Assembly (NCBI GenBank): GCA_947500825.1
Contig: CANMTR010000003.1
Span: 229,473 to 293,472, forward strand
Direction: 5' to 3'
Origin: an uncultured Paracoccaceae bacterium
GTDB lineage: Bacteria > Pseudomonadota > Alphaproteobacteria > Rhodobacterales > Rhodobacteraceae
Length of the DNA stretch: 64,000 nucleotides
In this document: positions 20,059-29,880 of the stretch, in pieces
How the letters are laid out: each line of letters opens with the position of its first letter
How positions within the stretch are numbered: position 1 is the stretch's first letter
Translations under genes and position numbers: made by a program
The notes under the pieces: generated by a model
What the model was told of the DNA's origin: nothing
The model's input: only the letters and a program-made list of their open reading frames with translations
Databases searched by the model: none

Positions 20059-21351
20059 TCAGTCGCAGGGATCGCCCCGGCCCTTAGACGCCCCGGCCGG
20101 AGCCCTGACCTGATTTCGATCCAGGCTCTCGACCATGCGCGTGGCTGTCAGGCCGTGCAGTACGGTGGAAGCGAAGACCGTAAACGTCACCACCGCCCAG
20201 AGCGGCCCCTCGTCGATGAACTCCACGTGGGTGGACGCGTAACCCAGGTAGTAGAGCGAGCCGATCCCCCGCACCCCGTAGGTGGAGATCACCAGCCGCC
20301 CTCGGAGGGTCAGGTCGCTTCCCAGGAGGCCGAGCATCCCCGCCAGCGGCCGGATCACCAGGATGAGACCGAAGCCGATCACGGCGTGGGTCCAGTCCAG
20401 GAACGGCCAGAGCGTCGGCATGACGCTGCCCAGGAGCACGAGCAGGATCGCCGTGATGGCGTGCTCGATCGAAACGGCGAAGCCGTGGAGCCTGCGGTGA
20501 AAATCGTGGTCGCTTTCCGCCCGGCGGCAGACGAGGCCCGCGACGAAGGCGGCAATGAACCCGTATCCCTCGGCCAGCTCCACGAGGCCATAGGTCAGGA
20601 ACACCCCGGCCAACGCCAGGACGCCCGGGCCGGAAGCGGCGAGGGTGTTCCAGCTCGGCAGTGCGAACAGGATGCGCCCGAGGACCCAACCGATTCCCGC
20701 GCCCAGGACGGCCCCCGCCACCACGCGGTAAAGGACGTCCCACAAGAGCCATTCCGCCAGCCAGACGTCGGGCGATGCCCCTTGCGCGGCCACGTGCAGG
20801 GCAAGGTAGACGAACGGGAAGGCAAGTCCGTCGTTCAGGCCCGCCTCCGTCGTCAGGCCGAAGCGGACGGGGTGCTCGCGCCCCTCCAACGGCGGCCCGA
20901 TCTGCAGGTCGCCGGCAAGGACCGGGTCGGTGGGTGCGAGGACCGCGCCCAGGAGGATCGCACCGCCGATCGTCATTCCCGCAAGGCCCCATCCCAGCGC
21001 CGCCACCGCAGCGATGGTAAGCGGCATCGTCACGGCCAGGAGGCCGATGGTCAGCCGCCACAGGCGCCGGTTGCCCAGATCGTCGATCCGCAACCCGGTG
21101 GCGAAAAGGACGACGATCACCACGATCTCGGCCGCCACCTCCCATATCTCGGGGTTCTGGGTAGGATCGATTCCGGAGGCGAGCTGCGGAGACAGCGCCG
21201 CGCTCGCCATACCGCAGGCCATCAAGAGCGCTGTCGAGGCCGGAGGCCTGCGCAGGAACATCCGCGGGAGCCAGTAGGCCAGAAGCAGGCTTGCCCCCAA
21301 AGTCGCCAGCAGGATGTGGTAATTGTCGAAACCGAAACGTGCGCTTTCCAT
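20059..21351 (-). CDS. Cation:proton antiporter, NhaP/CPA1 type
   Basis: A 430-residue inner-membrane exchanger with about a dozen hydrophobic segments. The ion-site region is readable: ILLGAVLAPTDPVLAGDLQ (the T-D-P of CPA1 exchangers) and LTTEAGLNDGLAFPFVYL (the N-D pair). YGVRGIGSLYYLGYA near the end is also typical. It exchanges sodium or potassium for protons in pH and salt balance. The ATG at 21351 is preferred because MESARFGFDNYHILL leads straight into the first helix; a GTG at 21399 would add 16 residues. It lies downstream of the MFS gene on the same strand and may be in one unit with it. Confidence 0.9.
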   Translation of the reverse strand: MESARFGFDNYHILLATLGASLLLAYWLPRMFLRRPPASTALLMACGMASAALSPQLASGIDPTQNPEIWEVAAEIVVIVVLFATGLRIDDLGNRRLWRLTIGLLAVTMPLTIAAVAALGWGLAGMTIGGAILLGAVLAPTDPVLAGDLQIGPPLEGREHPVRFGLTTEAGLNDGLAFPFVYLALHVAAQGASPDVWLAEWLLWDVLYRVVAGAVLGAGIGWVLGRILFALPSWNTLAASGPGVLALAGVFLTYGLVELAEGYGFIAAFVAGLVCRRAESDHDFHRRLHGFAVSIEHAITAILLVLLGSVMPTLWPFLDWTHAVIGFGLILVIRPLAGMLGLLGSDLTLRGRLVISTYGVRGIGSLYYLGYASTHVEFIDEGPLWAVVTFTVFASTVLHGLTATRMVESLDRNQVRAPAGASKGRGDPCD

Positions 21352-21408
21352 GGGGTCAGCGTGATCCGGCGAGGTGGGGTCCGCAATACCCCGTAGCACC
21401 TCGCGGCC

Positions 21409-22593
21409 TCACGCCTCGTCCCCGCGCCGCAGGATCAGGACCAGCGACAGGGCGCACAGCGCGCTGGCCACCGCCGCGAACCCGATCCCCGCCGGCAACA
21501 GGCCGAAGGGCGCCGACAGGACGCCGACGGTCACGACGGGGATCGAGATCGCCACGTAGGCGACGACGAAATACGTGGCCACGACGGCCGACACCGTTCC
21601 CTTCGGGCTCGCGGCCGACACGGTGGTCAGTCCGCCGCGAAATGCGATCCCGTGTCCGATCCCCGCGACGACGATCGCGGCGACCAGGAACGGCAGCCAC
21701 TGGGCCCAGAGCGCGGCGGTGATGGCCAGGAGCCCCACGAGCAGGAGCGCCATTCCGGTCGGCAGCCGGGTTCGCCGTGGCAGTTTTCCCTCCAGGCTCT
21801 GGCCGACGCAGGACATCAGAAAGACCAACCCCGTGACCGCACCGATCAGCAGGTGCCGTCCTTCGAGCCCCAGAACTTCGCCGAGGTAGGCCGGGGTGAC
21901 CGAGGTCAGGAACCCGCAGATCATGAACCCCGAGAAGGCACAGATCCCCGCCGGAACGAAGACGCCCCGCACCTCGGCCGGAACGGCCAATCCCTGAGGC
22001 CTGAGGCGCGGGTGCGCCGCGCGCTCCCCCGGTTCGGGCACGGGCCACAGGCACACGAGTGCAACCGCCACCAGAACGAGATGTGCCACGTAGGGAATGT
22101 GGAGCGGATCGGGCAGCGCCAGGATCGCCACGGCGCCGAAGATCGGGCCAAGGCCCAGCCCGCCCATGTTCGCCGCCGTCGCCCCCAGCGTGCCGGCCTG
22201 GTCGTGACCTTCTGGCGCCATCTCCCCGACAGCAACGGTCGCCGCCGACGTGTAGATGCCCACCGACAGGCCCGACAGAAGCCGGCCCAGCAGGATCAGC
22301 GGCAACCCATCCGCCAAGGCGAAGACCAAGGAGCTCGCCGCCGACAGGGCGAGGCCCCCGATGAGCAGCGGCTTGCGCCCCACCTGCTCCGACCACGGCC
22401 CCGTGAGCAGAAGCGCGCCGATCACGCCTACAGCGTAGGCCGCGAAAATCACCGTGATCATGAGCTGGGAGAAGCCGTACTCCGCGGCGTAGAGGGGATA
22501 GATCGGCGTCGGCACCGTCGCCCCCAACATGATCGAGGCGAAAGCGAGAATGCCGGCGAGGAAAGATCCCCAGCCGCTGGCTCGGTCGGTCAT
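21409..22593 (-). CDS. Major facilitator superfamily transporter
   Basis: A 394-residue, roughly 12-helix permease. The MFS loop motif between helices 2 and 3 is LLTGPWSEQVGRKPLLIGG, and helix 4-5 has LLGRLLSGLSVGIYTSAATV with GATAANMGGLGLGP. It ends in a short charged tail LRRGDEA. It most resembles drug/proton exporters, but the substrate cannot be told. The start at MTDRASGWG (22593) is chosen over a longer open frame to 22677 because that extension is Arg-rich and unlike a membrane protein. It lies 57 bases upstream of the antiporter on the same strand. Confidence 0.88.
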   Translation of the reverse strand: MTDRASGWGSFLAGILAFASIMLGATVPTPIYPLYAAEYGFSQLMITVIFAAYAVGVIGALLLTGPWSEQVGRKPLLIGGLALSAASSLVFALADGLPLILLGRLLSGLSVGIYTSAATVAVGEMAPEGHDQAGTLGATAANMGGLGLGPIFGAVAILALPDPLHIPYVAHLVLVAVALVCLWPVPEPGERAAHPRLRPQGLAVPAEVRGVFVPAGICAFSGFMICGFLTSVTPAYLGEVLGLEGRHLLIGAVTGLVFLMSCVGQSLEGKLPRRTRLPTGMALLLVGLLAITAALWAQWLPFLVAAIVVAGIGHGIAFRGGLTTVSAASPKGTVSAVVATYFVVAYVAISIPVVTVGVLSAPFGLLPAGIGFAAVASALCALSLVLILRRGDEA

Positions 22594-22775
22594 CGTGGGT
22601 GTCCGCGTCTGGGAAGATGTCGTCGAGCAATGCCGCGCCCGCGCCCGGGTTCCCCTGATCCGACCCTGCGCGCCCATGCCGGTATGCAGGCCCCCGCACC
22701 GCGCCTCCCGAACGACGCACGGGCAGGCGAATGCCGGAGCCGCACCCGCCTGCCCATCCGGTCAGATGCGGCCGA

Positions 22776-23819
22776 TCAACCGATCATCCCCCCCCCCGCA
22801 CCGTCACGCTCGTGGAAATGGCGTGCGAGTCTCTGCAGGGCGATCCGCAGAACGATCTTGCCGGATCGGGCGGCCCAACCCATCTGCTTTTCCACTGTCT
22901 CCAGGCCTTCCAGCCGGCAGCACACCCTGAGCGTGACATCGCCAAGACCGGGACCGAGATCCGACAGGGCGAGGGCAAGGCGGGCCTTCGCCCCCTCGGC
23001 ACCCCGTGCCATCGGGTCGCCATCGGGCGTGCGCACCAGGAACTCTTCCCACCCCTCCCTAGGCTCTCCGCCCATGACGGCGATCTCGTATTCCTCCCGC
23101 AATCTCTCGCCCGCCCGAACGAGATCGGCCGCGAGGAAGGGCGAGCCGTCCTTGTCGCGGCGCCGTGCGAGGACGAGGATCGGCGTTTCGGCAACGCCGT
23201 AGCGGCTGCGGTTGTCGGGTTCGTCCTCCTCCGTCGCGACCGTGCTCACGGCCGCCTCCCGGGCGAGGAAATCGCGCAACGCCCCGCGCCCGGCCGCGGT
23301 GATGCGGTACCGCGCGACTCGGCCGGAGGCGCCCGCCTCAATCCACTCGTGCAGCGCCATGGCCTCGGCGATCTCGCGATCGACTGTCCCGGTGCGGATC
23401 GTCTGCCCGTCGCGGGTCTCGCGGACGACGACCGCCTTCTCCATTCCCTCCGCGACCGCCAGGCAGGCCCCCGGCTCGGCCAGGCGGCGCAGGATCCGCC
23501 TCGCCTCCTGCTCGAGACGCTGGGTGCATGGCAGGGGCTGGGAAAGCTCCGTAGAAGATGTCATGATGTCGATGTCCTCGGGCTTGACCGGGGCGTCGGC
23601 CCCGGAGCGCTGTCGGCCGAGCCGATGGAGCGCATGGTCCACGAGAGGGTCGTCGCGGCGCAGCTCGAACCGCCGGACCTGGCGCAGGACCGTCGAGGCA
23701 TGGCACCCCGCGTCCCTTGCCAGGGACCGGATGGACCGCCCCTGGACGACATGGGCAAGGTAGGTTTCCACGTTGTCCGGAACCCAGCCCGGTAATCCGT
23801 CACTCGGCGTAGCGGCCAT
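22776..23819 (-). CDS. DUF6456 protein with N-terminal helix-turn-helix
   Basis: A 347-residue protein conserved in Rhodobacterales. Residues 14-60 form a helix-turn-helix (VVQGRSIRSLARDAGCHAST then VLRQVRRFELRRDD). The C-terminal 140 residues are the DUF6456 region, with ETPILVLARRRDKDG and LRIALQRLARHFH. The start at 23819 is set by GAGAGGAAG upstream; an ATG at 23849 lacks one. It is divergent from the DUF6477 gene, and the shared 220-base gap holds a perfect 15-bp dyad and a CtrA-like site. It may regulate both genes; its role is not established. Confidence 0.85.
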   Translation of the reverse strand: MAATPSDGLPGWVPDNVETYLAHVVQGRSIRSLARDAGCHASTVLRQVRRFELRRDDPLVDHALHRLGRQRSGADAPVKPEDIDIMTSSTELSQPLPCTQRLEQEARRILRRLAEPGACLAVAEGMEKAVVVRETRDGQTIRTGTVDREIAEAMALHEWIEAGASGRVARYRITAAGRGALRDFLAREAAVSTVATEEDEPDNRSRYGVAETPILVLARRRDKDGSPFLAADLVRAGERLREEYEIAVMGGEPREGWEEFLVRTPDGDPMARGAEGAKARLALALSDLGPGLGDVTLRVCCRLEGLETVEKQMGWAARSGKIVLRIALQRLARHFHERDGAGGGMIG

Positions 23820-23867
23820 TCCGACTTCCTCTCTCTCCGTGCGGGTCATCTCATCCGATAACTTGAT

Positions 23868-23882
23868 ACAACTTTTAGTTGT
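23868..23882. promoter_or_regulatory. Perfect operator-like dyad between DUF6456 and DUF6477
   Basis: ACAACT-TTT-AGTTGT is a perfect 6-3-6 inverted repeat, 49 bases ahead of the DUF6456 start, in AT-rich sequence that stands out from its surroundings. A site bound by the helix-turn-helix protein itself is the simplest reading; this is inference. Confidence 0.45.
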
Positions 23883-23887
23883 TTGCG

Positions 23888-23902
23888 TTAGCGGATTGTT
23901 AA
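23888..23902. promoter_or_regulatory. CtrA-like site
   Basis: TTAG-N7-TTAA matches the CtrA consensus TTAA-N7-TTAA at seven of eight positions. CtrA controls cell-cycle and motility genes in Alphaproteobacteria. A single near-match in an AT-rich gap is weak evidence. Confidence 0.3.
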
Positions 23903-24039
23903 CGACCTTCTCGCAAGGACCAATTTCCTGACAAAGGGTTAAGCCACTAATGGGCCGCCGTGCGCCCATCCGTGCACGGACGCAACAATCAACCTAAGCG
24001 TGCAAATCTCATCTGGAACGTACCAGACGGAGCACTTCC

Positions 24040-24333
24040 ATGACGCTGTTCGATTCGCCCATCGCGACCCTTCGCCGCCCTCGCCTGCTCATGAGCGCGG
24101 CGCGGTTCGGTCTCGGGCGCTACGATCGGGACTCGGTTCTACCGCGCGTCCTGAACGGGGACGTCCCCCTGCCCGGACGGCACTGCATCGACACGTTGTC
24201 GGATCGAGAAGCTGCGTGCGAGCAGGCGCGCACCGAAGGCTCCGCGATCTATTCGATCGCGGAGCACGTGGAACTTCTGACCGCGCTCGTGGCCGAGACC
24301 CGGCTCTATCTCGACACGCGGGTCGTCAGCTGA
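24040..24333 (+). CDS. DUF6477 family small protein
   Basis: A 97-residue cytoplasmic protein with RRPRLLMSAARFGLGRYDR near the start and a helical C-terminus (IAEHVELLTALVAETRLYLD). I recognise it as the DUF6477 family that sits beside DUF6456 genes in Rhodobacteraceae; no function is known. It begins after GGAG, 8 bases before the ATG. Its last 8 bases overlap the end of the convergent MttB-family gene. It probably works with, or is regulated by, the divergent helix-turn-helix protein. Confidence 0.8.
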   Translation: MTLFDSPIATLRRPRLLMSAARFGLGRYDRDSVLPRVLNGDVPLPGRHCIDTLSDREAACEQARTEGSAIYSIAEHVELLTALVAETRLYLDTRVVS

Positions 24334-25873
24334 ACGCGTCGCTCATCTCGGACTTGCGCCGGGCGACGTAGTCCTCCAGCCGCCCCGCGATCCCGGCATC
24401 GAGATCGGGCGGCTGGTACTCCGACAGGAGCTTCTCCACCCGGGCCTCGGCCAACGAGGCAGTGTCGCGTCCGCCCTCTTCGGCCCAGGTCTCGTAGGGC
24501 TTGTAATCCAGTAACTGACTACGCCAGAACGCCTGCTTGAAGTTCGCCTGCGTGTGGGCGCAGCCAAGGAAGTGGCCGCCCGGCCCCACTTCCCGCAACG
24601 CGTCCATCGCCTGGCCCGTCTCCGACATGTCGACGCCGCCCGCGAGATGGTGGAGTGCTCCGAGCTGATCGGCATCCATCACGAACTTCTCGAACGACGC
24701 GACGAGGCCACCCTCCAGCCATCCGCAGGCGTGGAGCATGAAGTTGACGCCCGACAGGAGGCCCATCTGCAGGCTGTTGGCACTCTCGTAGCCGGCCTGC
24801 GCGTCGGGCAGCTTGGCACCGTTGAACGAGCCCGCCGAGCGGAACGGCACGCCCAGACGCCGCATCAACTGGCCCGCGCCGTAGGTGATCTGGCTCGCCT
24901 CGGGCGTCCCGAAGGTGGGTGCGCCCGAGTTCATGTCGATCGAGGTCACGAAGGCGCCGCCGATTACCGGCGCGCCGGGCCGCACGAGCTGGGCGTAGGC
25001 CACGCCCGTCATCACCTCGGCCAAGACCTGCGTGAGCGTGCCGGCGATGGTCACCGGCGCCATCGCACCGCCCACCACGAACGGCGACACGATGCAGGCT
25101 TGGTTTGCCGCGGCATAGACCTCGAGCGCCCCCATCATCGTCGCGTCGAAGGTCAAGGGCGAGTTCACGTTGATCAGCGACGTGAGCACTGCGTTCTCGT
25201 CGACGAAATTGTCGCCGAACAGGATCTTGCACATCTCCACCGAGTCCGCCGCCCGCGAGGGCTCGGTCACGCCCCCCATGAACGGCTTGTCCGAAAGGGT
25301 CATGTGCGCCAGAAGCATGTCGAAATGACGCTTGTTGACGGCGATGTCCGTGGGCTCGCACAAGGTGCCGCCGGAATGGTGCACCCATTTCGACATGTAG
25401 CCGAGCTTCACGAATGTGCGGAAATCCTCGATCGTGGCATAGCGGCGCCCCGAGACGCGGTCGCGCACGAAAGGTGGGCCGTAAACGGGTGCACAGACCA
25501 GGCTTCGACCGCCGATCTCGACCGAGCGTTCGGGATTGCGCGCATGCTGGGTGAACCGCGCGGGCGCGGTTCGGCATAGCTGCCGCGCGAGCCCCTTGGG
25601 AATCCGCACGCGATCGCCCTCCACCGTCGCACCGGCCGCGCGCCAGCGATCGAGGGCGCCCGGGTTGTCGGGAAAGGCGACGCCGACCTCCTCCAGCAAT
25701 ATCTCGGCATTGGCCTCGATGATCTCGAGCGCCTCCTCGCTCAACAACTCGAAGTTGGGGATATTGCGCTCGATGAAACGCGCGGCCTCGATTCGAACCG
25801 CGCTTCGCTCCGCACGCCGGGCGGCACCGCCGCCCGTGCCCCTGCCTCGCCGACGGGTTGCCGTCTCGTTCAT
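24326..25873 (-). CDS. MttB-superfamily methyltransferase, non-pyrrolysine type
   Basis: A 515-residue homologue of trimethylamine methyltransferase MttB. The frame is continuous with no amber codon, so it belongs to the large group without pyrrolysine (for example the glycine betaine enzyme MtgB). Typical stretches are GGTLCEPTDIAVNKRHFDM, LTSLINVNSPLTFD, GTPEASQITYGAGQL and GSFNGAKLPDAQAGYESA. These enzymes demethylate quaternary amines onto a corrinoid protein. No corrinoid protein or MtgA-like gene is adjacent, so its partner and substrate are open. The start at 25873 follows GGGAGAG; the first 25 residues are Arg-rich and may be disordered. Confidence 0.88.
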   Translation of the reverse strand: MNETATRRRGRGTGGGAARRAERSAVRIEAARFIERNIPNFELLSEEALEIIEANAEILLEEVGVAFPDNPGALDRWRAAGATVEGDRVRIPKGLARQLCRTAPARFTQHARNPERSVEIGGRSLVCAPVYGPPFVRDRVSGRRYATIEDFRTFVKLGYMSKWVHHSGGTLCEPTDIAVNKRHFDMLLAHMTLSDKPFMGGVTEPSRAADSVEMCKILFGDNFVDENAVLTSLINVNSPLTFDATMMGALEVYAAANQACIVSPFVVGGAMAPVTIAGTLTQVLAEVMTGVAYAQLVRPGAPVIGGAFVTSIDMNSGAPTFGTPEASQITYGAGQLMRRLGVPFRSAGSFNGAKLPDAQAGYESANSLQMGLLSGVNFMLHACGWLEGGLVASFEKFVMDADQLGALHHLAGGVDMSETGQAMDALREVGPGGHFLGCAHTQANFKQAFWRSQLLDYKPYETWAEEGGRDTASLAEARVEKLLSEYQPPDLDAGIAGRLEDYVARRKSEMSDAFS

Positions 25874-26029
25874 GGCCACTCTCCCTGCCGCTCCGCCTCG
25901 GCATAGGAACATCGCGCGCGTCCGCGCCGTCGATTAGCGCCGCTTTGGAGGCAAAACCGACATTCGCCCCACGGCACCGTTCGCGCGTGCCGCTTGCGCC
26001 GCGCCGTCCACGGCGCTATCGGCGCGGGC

Positions 26030-27616
26030 ATGAGAGACGCCCCCCTCCTGCCCGGCCACCGAGACGCGCACCAGAAGCTCCTGATCGTCGATTTCGGCAG
26101 CCAGGTGACCCAGCTCATCGCCCGGCGCCTGCGCGAGATCGATGTCTATTGCGAGATCCATCCCTTCAATGCCGTGGACGAGGCCTTCCTCGACGACTTC
26201 GCCCCCCGCGCGGTGATCCTGTCGGGCGGTCCCGCGAGCGTGCCCGACGCCGGCAGCCCGCGCCCGCCCATGAAGGTGTTCGATCTCGGCGTGCCGGTCC
26301 TGGGCATCTGCTACGGTCAGCAGGTGATGATGCAGATGCTGGGCGGCGAGGTCGTGCGGACGCCAGGATCGGCCGAGTTCGGGCGGGCCTGGATCGAGCC
26401 GACGGAGGAGCGGCTGGAGCTGATGAACGGCTGGTTCCAGGGCCATCGGGAACAGGTCTGGATGAGCCACGGCGACCACGTCTCGAGGCTCGCGCCGGGA
26501 TTCCGCCCCTTCGCCACGTCCCAGGGCGCCCCTTTCGCCGTGACTGCCGACCCCGAGCGCCGTTTCTTCGCCGTGCAGTTCCACCCCGAGGTGCATCACA
26601 CGCCGGGGGGGGCGACCTTCCTGGCCAATTTCTGCGCGCTCGCGGGCTTCACCGGTGATTGGACCATGGGCGCCTATAGAGAGCAGGCGGTACGCGCGAT
26701 CCGCGACCAGGTGGGCGACGGCCGCGTGATCTGCGCGCTCTCGGGCGGCGTCGACAGCTCGGTCGCCGCCGTGCTCCTGCACGAGGCGGTGGGCGATCAG
26801 CTGACATGCGTTTTCGTCGACCACGGCCTGCTGCGCAAGGACGAGGCCGGGGAGGTGGTGGGCATGTTCCGCGACCACATGAACCTTCCGGTGGTCCATG
26901 CCGACGAGTCGGAGATGTTCCTGACCGCGCTTGAGGGCGTTTCGGACCCCGAACGGAAGCGTAAGATCATCGGCGGCCTCTTCATCGAGGTATTCGAGAA
27001 GCACGCCCACCAGATCGGCGGCGCCGAGTTCCTGGCCCAGGGCACACTCTATCCGGACGTGATCGAATCGGTCAGCTTCTCGGGTGGACCGAGCGTGACG
27101 ATCAAGAGCCATCACAACGTGGGCGGGCTGCCCGAAAAGATGGGAATGACCCTGGTCGAGCCGCTGCGCGAGCTGTTCAAGGACGAGGTCCGCGCGCTCG
27201 GGCGAGAGCTGGGCCTGCCCGACCGGTTCATCGGCCGACACCCGTTCCCCGGCCCAGGCCTCGCCATCCGCTGCCCCGGCGAGATCACCCGCGAGAAGCT
27301 CGACATCCTGCGCGAGGCAGATGCGATCTTCATCGACCAGATCCGCCGGCACGGCCTCTACGACGAGATCTGGCAAGCCTTCGTGGCGATCCTGCCGGTC
27401 CGCACGGTGGGCGTGATGGGCGACGGGCGCACCTACGACTTCGCCTGTGCCCTGCGCGCGGTGACCAGCGTCGACGGGATGACGGCGGACTACTACCCAT
27501 TCGACCACGACTTCCTGGGCGAGACGGCCACGCGCATCATCAACAACGTGCGCGGCATCAACCGCGTGACCTACGACATAACGTCGAAGCCCCCGGGCAC
27601 GATCGAATGGGAGTGA
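26030..27616 (+). CDS. guaA: GMP synthase (glutamine-hydrolysing)
   Basis: A 528-residue enzyme turning XMP, glutamine and ATP into GMP. It has three domains. The glutamine amidotransferase carries its catalytic Cys in [12 protein letters not shown] (near residue 94) and its His/Glu in FHPEVHHT. The ATP pyrophosphatase carries the P-loop [11 protein letters not shown] (near residue 238). The dimerisation domain has [12 protein letters not shown]. Length is standard. The ATG at 26030 is chosen because the preceding residues are not conserved. The last 10 bases overlap the start of the EamA gene, so the two are probably cotranscribed. Confidence 0.97.
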   Translation: MRDAPLLPGHRDAHQKLLIVDFGSQVTQLIARRLREIDVYCEIHPFNAVDEAFLDDFAPRAVILSGGPASVPDAGSPRPPMKVFDLGVPVLGICYGQQVMMQMLGGEVVRTPGSAEFGRAWIEPTEERLELMNGWFQGHREQVWMSHGDHVSRLAPGFRPFATSQGAPFAVTADPERRFFAVQFHPEVHHTPGGATFLANFCALAGFTGDWTMGAYREQAVRAIRDQVGDGRVICALSGGVDSSVAAVLLHEAVGDQLTCVFVDHGLLRKDEAGEVVGMFRDHMNLPVVHADESEMFLTALEGVSDPERKRKIIGGLFIEVFEKHAHQIGGAEFLAQGTLYPDVIESVSFSGGPSVTIKSHHNVGGLPEKMGMTLVEPLRELFKDEVRALGRELGLPDRFIGRHPFPGPGLAIRCPGEITREKLDILREADAIFIDQIRRHGLYDEIWQAFVAILPVRTVGVMGDGRTYDFACALRAVTSVDGMTADYYPFDHDFLGETATRIINNVRGINRVTYDITSKPPGTIEWE

Positions 27617-28512
27617 CAGAGGGCGTCCGCGCAGCGGCGCCCGATGTCGAGGCCGGCGCGATCCGGCGCGCCGCCCTGTGGATGACGGGCGCCATCGCAT
27701 CCTTCTCGGCCATGGCCGTGGCGGGGCGCGAAGTGTCGATCGAGCTCGATACCTTCGAACTCATGGCCTACCGCTCGCTGATCGGCGTCGTCCTCGTGGT
27801 CTCGGTCGCCGGTGCGGTCGGAACGCTCGGCGGGGTCCGCCGCGACCGGCTGGGCCTGCACCTGCTGCGCAACGTGTTCCACTTCACCGGCCAGAACCTG
27901 TGGTTCCTGGCCATCGCCACGATCCCGCTGGCGCAGGTCTTCGCGCTCGAGTTCTCCTCGCCGATCTGGGTTGCCCTGGGCGCGCCGCTCATCTTGGGCG
28001 AACGCCTTTCTGCACGCGGGCTCGTGGCGGTTCTGGTGGGCTTTGTCGGCATCCTCATCGTCGCCCGCCCCGGCGCGGCACCGATCGGGCCTGGGCAGGT
28101 GGCCGCGGCGCTCGCCGCGATCGGATTTGCCGGATCGGCCCTGTTCACCCGGCGCCTGACGCGGACCGACAGCATCACCTCCATCCTCTTCTGGCTTACG
28201 GTGATGCAGGCGGCAATGGGTGTGGGCCTCGCCGCGATCGACGGCGACATGACCTGGCCTTCCGCGGTGATCTGGCCCTGGCTCGCGGTGATCGGCGTCG
28301 CGGGGCTCTCGGCGCATCTGTGCCTGACCACCGCCCTTTCCCAAGCCCCCGCGAGCCTGGTGATGCCGATGGATTTCCTGCGTCTGCCCGCTATCGCGCT
28401 GATCGGCATGGCGCTCTACGCCGAGCCGCTCGATCTGTGGACCTTCGTGGGCGCAGCCACGATCTTCGCCGGGAACTGGATCAACCTCCGCCGCCGCAGA
28501 TCTGTTACATAA
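27607..28512 (+). CDS. EamA/DMT family transporter
   Basis: A 301-residue inner-membrane protein with two five-helix EamA repeats (about residues 20-150 and 160-295). Helix features include [20 protein letters not shown] and [20 protein letters not shown] in matching positions of the two repeats. Such proteins export amino acids, purines or other metabolites, or are of unknown cargo. Overlap with guaA hints at a nucleotide or base link, but this is only context. Transcription probably ends before the FadL-like gene, 111 bases further on, though no clear terminator is visible. Confidence 0.88.
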   Translation: MGVTEGVRAAAPDVEAGAIRRAALWMTGAIASFSAMAVAGREVSIELDTFELMAYRSLIGVVLVVSVAGAVGTLGGVRRDRLGLHLLRNVFHFTGQNLWFLAIATIPLAQVFALEFSSPIWVALGAPLILGERLSARGLVAVLVGFVGILIVARPGAAPIGPGQVAAALAAIGFAGSALFTRRLTRTDSITSILFWLTVMQAAMGVGLAAIDGDMTWPSAVIWPWLAVIGVAGLSAHLCLTTALSQAPASLVMPMDFLRLPAIALIGMALYAEPLDLWTFVGAATIFAGNWINLRRRRSVT

Positions 28513-28623
28513 ACGCGACGCTGCTCGCGATTGAGATGATCCGACGTAAGGTCACCTTATCTATAGCGTGCATGCACCGCCACGGCATGTGCAAGGCTTT
28601 CCTCGGCGACATTGGAGGAGACA

Positions 28624-29799
28624 ATGCGGAACATACATCTGAGCAGCGTGGCGCTGCTCTGCCTCGCACCGGCATCGGCCATGGCACTGGGTCTCGACCG
28701 CTCTGGCCAGTCGGTGGACGTGATGTTCGAGGATGGGAACTACTTTCAATTCAGCGTCAACCGGGCCTTTCCCAGCGTTGACGGCGTCGACACCCTGGGC
28801 TTCGACACCGGCGACGTGGCCGAGAACTTCACTTCGATCGAAGCGGGCATCAAGTTTCAGGTCACGGAAAAACTGTCGCTCGGCCTCATGGCCAATCAGC
28901 CTTACGGTGCCGATATCTCCTATCCGTCGGACGGATCGGTCCTCTTGGGCGGCTCCAACGCCACGGTGGATAGCCGCGAGTTGATCGCGCTTGCGCGATA
29001 CCGGATCAACGACAGTTTCTCCGTCCATGGCGGCTTGCGCTACACCCACCTGGAGTCGGACACGCTCCTGTCCGGTGCAGCATATGGCGGCCTGAGCGGC
29101 TACGCGGCCTCCTTCGACGAGGACGGCGACACGGGGTTCGTCGCCGGGTTCGCCTACGAGCGGCCCGAGATCGCGCTGCGCATCGCCCTGACCTATTTCC
29201 AAGGCACGGAACACGACCTGGACACCACCGAAAGCCTGAACGGCGTTGACGTCGGCGACCTCCCCGGTGCCGCGTTCGGCCTGCCGATCAACCCCTTTTC
29301 GACCGAGACGACGACCACGGTCGAGACGGCGGACGCGCTCAACATCGACTTCCAGACCGGGATCAACGCGCGAACCCTCCTCTTCGGCCAGATCCGTTAT
29401 GCCTGGTACGAGAATGTCGAATCGGCGCCGGCCTTCTTCGACGCTCTGAGCGATCCCGATGACGAAGGCACCAGCCTGATCGATATCGAGGACAACTACT
29501 CGATCACCCTGGGGGTCGGACGCCAGCTCACCGAACGCCTGTCGGGCATCGCCTCCGTCAGCTACGAGCCAGAGGAAGATGACGACCTGGTCTCGCCCCT
29601 CTCCCCGACGAACGGACAGACGGCCTTCGGCCTGGGCATGAGCTACGCGGTGACCGACCGCATGACGCTCGCGGGCGGACTGCGGTATGTCTGGCTTGGC
29701 GACGCGCAGCCAGAAACCGGCACGCCCGACGTCGCGCGCGCCAATTTCGAGGACAACCACGTCGTAGGCCTCGGCCTGCAGGTCGGATACAGCTTCTGA
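28624..29799 (+). CDS. FadL/OmpP1-type outer-membrane channel
   Basis: A 391-residue beta-barrel. The signal peptide MRNIHLSSVALLCLAPASA is followed by LGLDRSGQSVDVMFEDGNY, the FadL-type N-terminal hatch region. Alternating strands follow, as in KLSLGLMANQPYGADI, and the chain ends VVGLGLQVGYSF with a C-terminal aromatic. FadL proteins let hydrophobic compounds such as long-chain fatty acids cross the outer membrane. The start at 28624 follows GGAGGAGACA; the TTG at 28612 is inside that ribosome site. A strong stem-loop follows the gene. Confidence 0.85.
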   Translation: MRNIHLSSVALLCLAPASAMALGLDRSGQSVDVMFEDGNYFQFSVNRAFPSVDGVDTLGFDTGDVAENFTSIEAGIKFQVTEKLSLGLMANQPYGADISYPSDGSVLLGGSNATVDSRELIALARYRINDSFSVHGGLRYTHLESDTLLSGAAYGGLSGYAASFDEDGDTGFVAGFAYERPEIALRIALTYFQGTEHDLDTTESLNGVDVGDLPGAAFGLPINPFSTETTTTVETADALNIDFQTGINARTLLFGQIRYAWYENVESAPAFFDALSDPDDEGTSLIDIEDNYSITLGVGRQLTERLSGIASVSYEPEEDDDLVSPLSPTNGQTAFGLGMSYAVTDRMTLAGGLRYVWLGDAQPETGTPDVARANFEDNHVVGLGLQVGYSF

Positions 29800-29807
29800 T
29801 CGCCGCC

Positions 29808-29834
29808 GGCCCCGCGCGCTCCACGCGCGGGGCC
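29808..29834 (+). terminator. Terminator after the FadL-like gene
   Basis: GGCCCCGCGCG (29808-29818), loop CTCCA and CGCGCGGGGCC (29824-29834) make a perfect 11-bp stem followed by TGTTTG, 9 bases after the stop codon. Confidence 0.75.
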
Positions 29835-29880
29835 TGTTTGCCCCCTGTCTTCGCCACGCCGGGTGCGCTATGGGCCGCGA

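Noticed and set aside
22630..22660. GGAAC-N16-CATT upstream of the MFS gene
   Set aside because: The GTT core of the -10 is broken; treated as chance.
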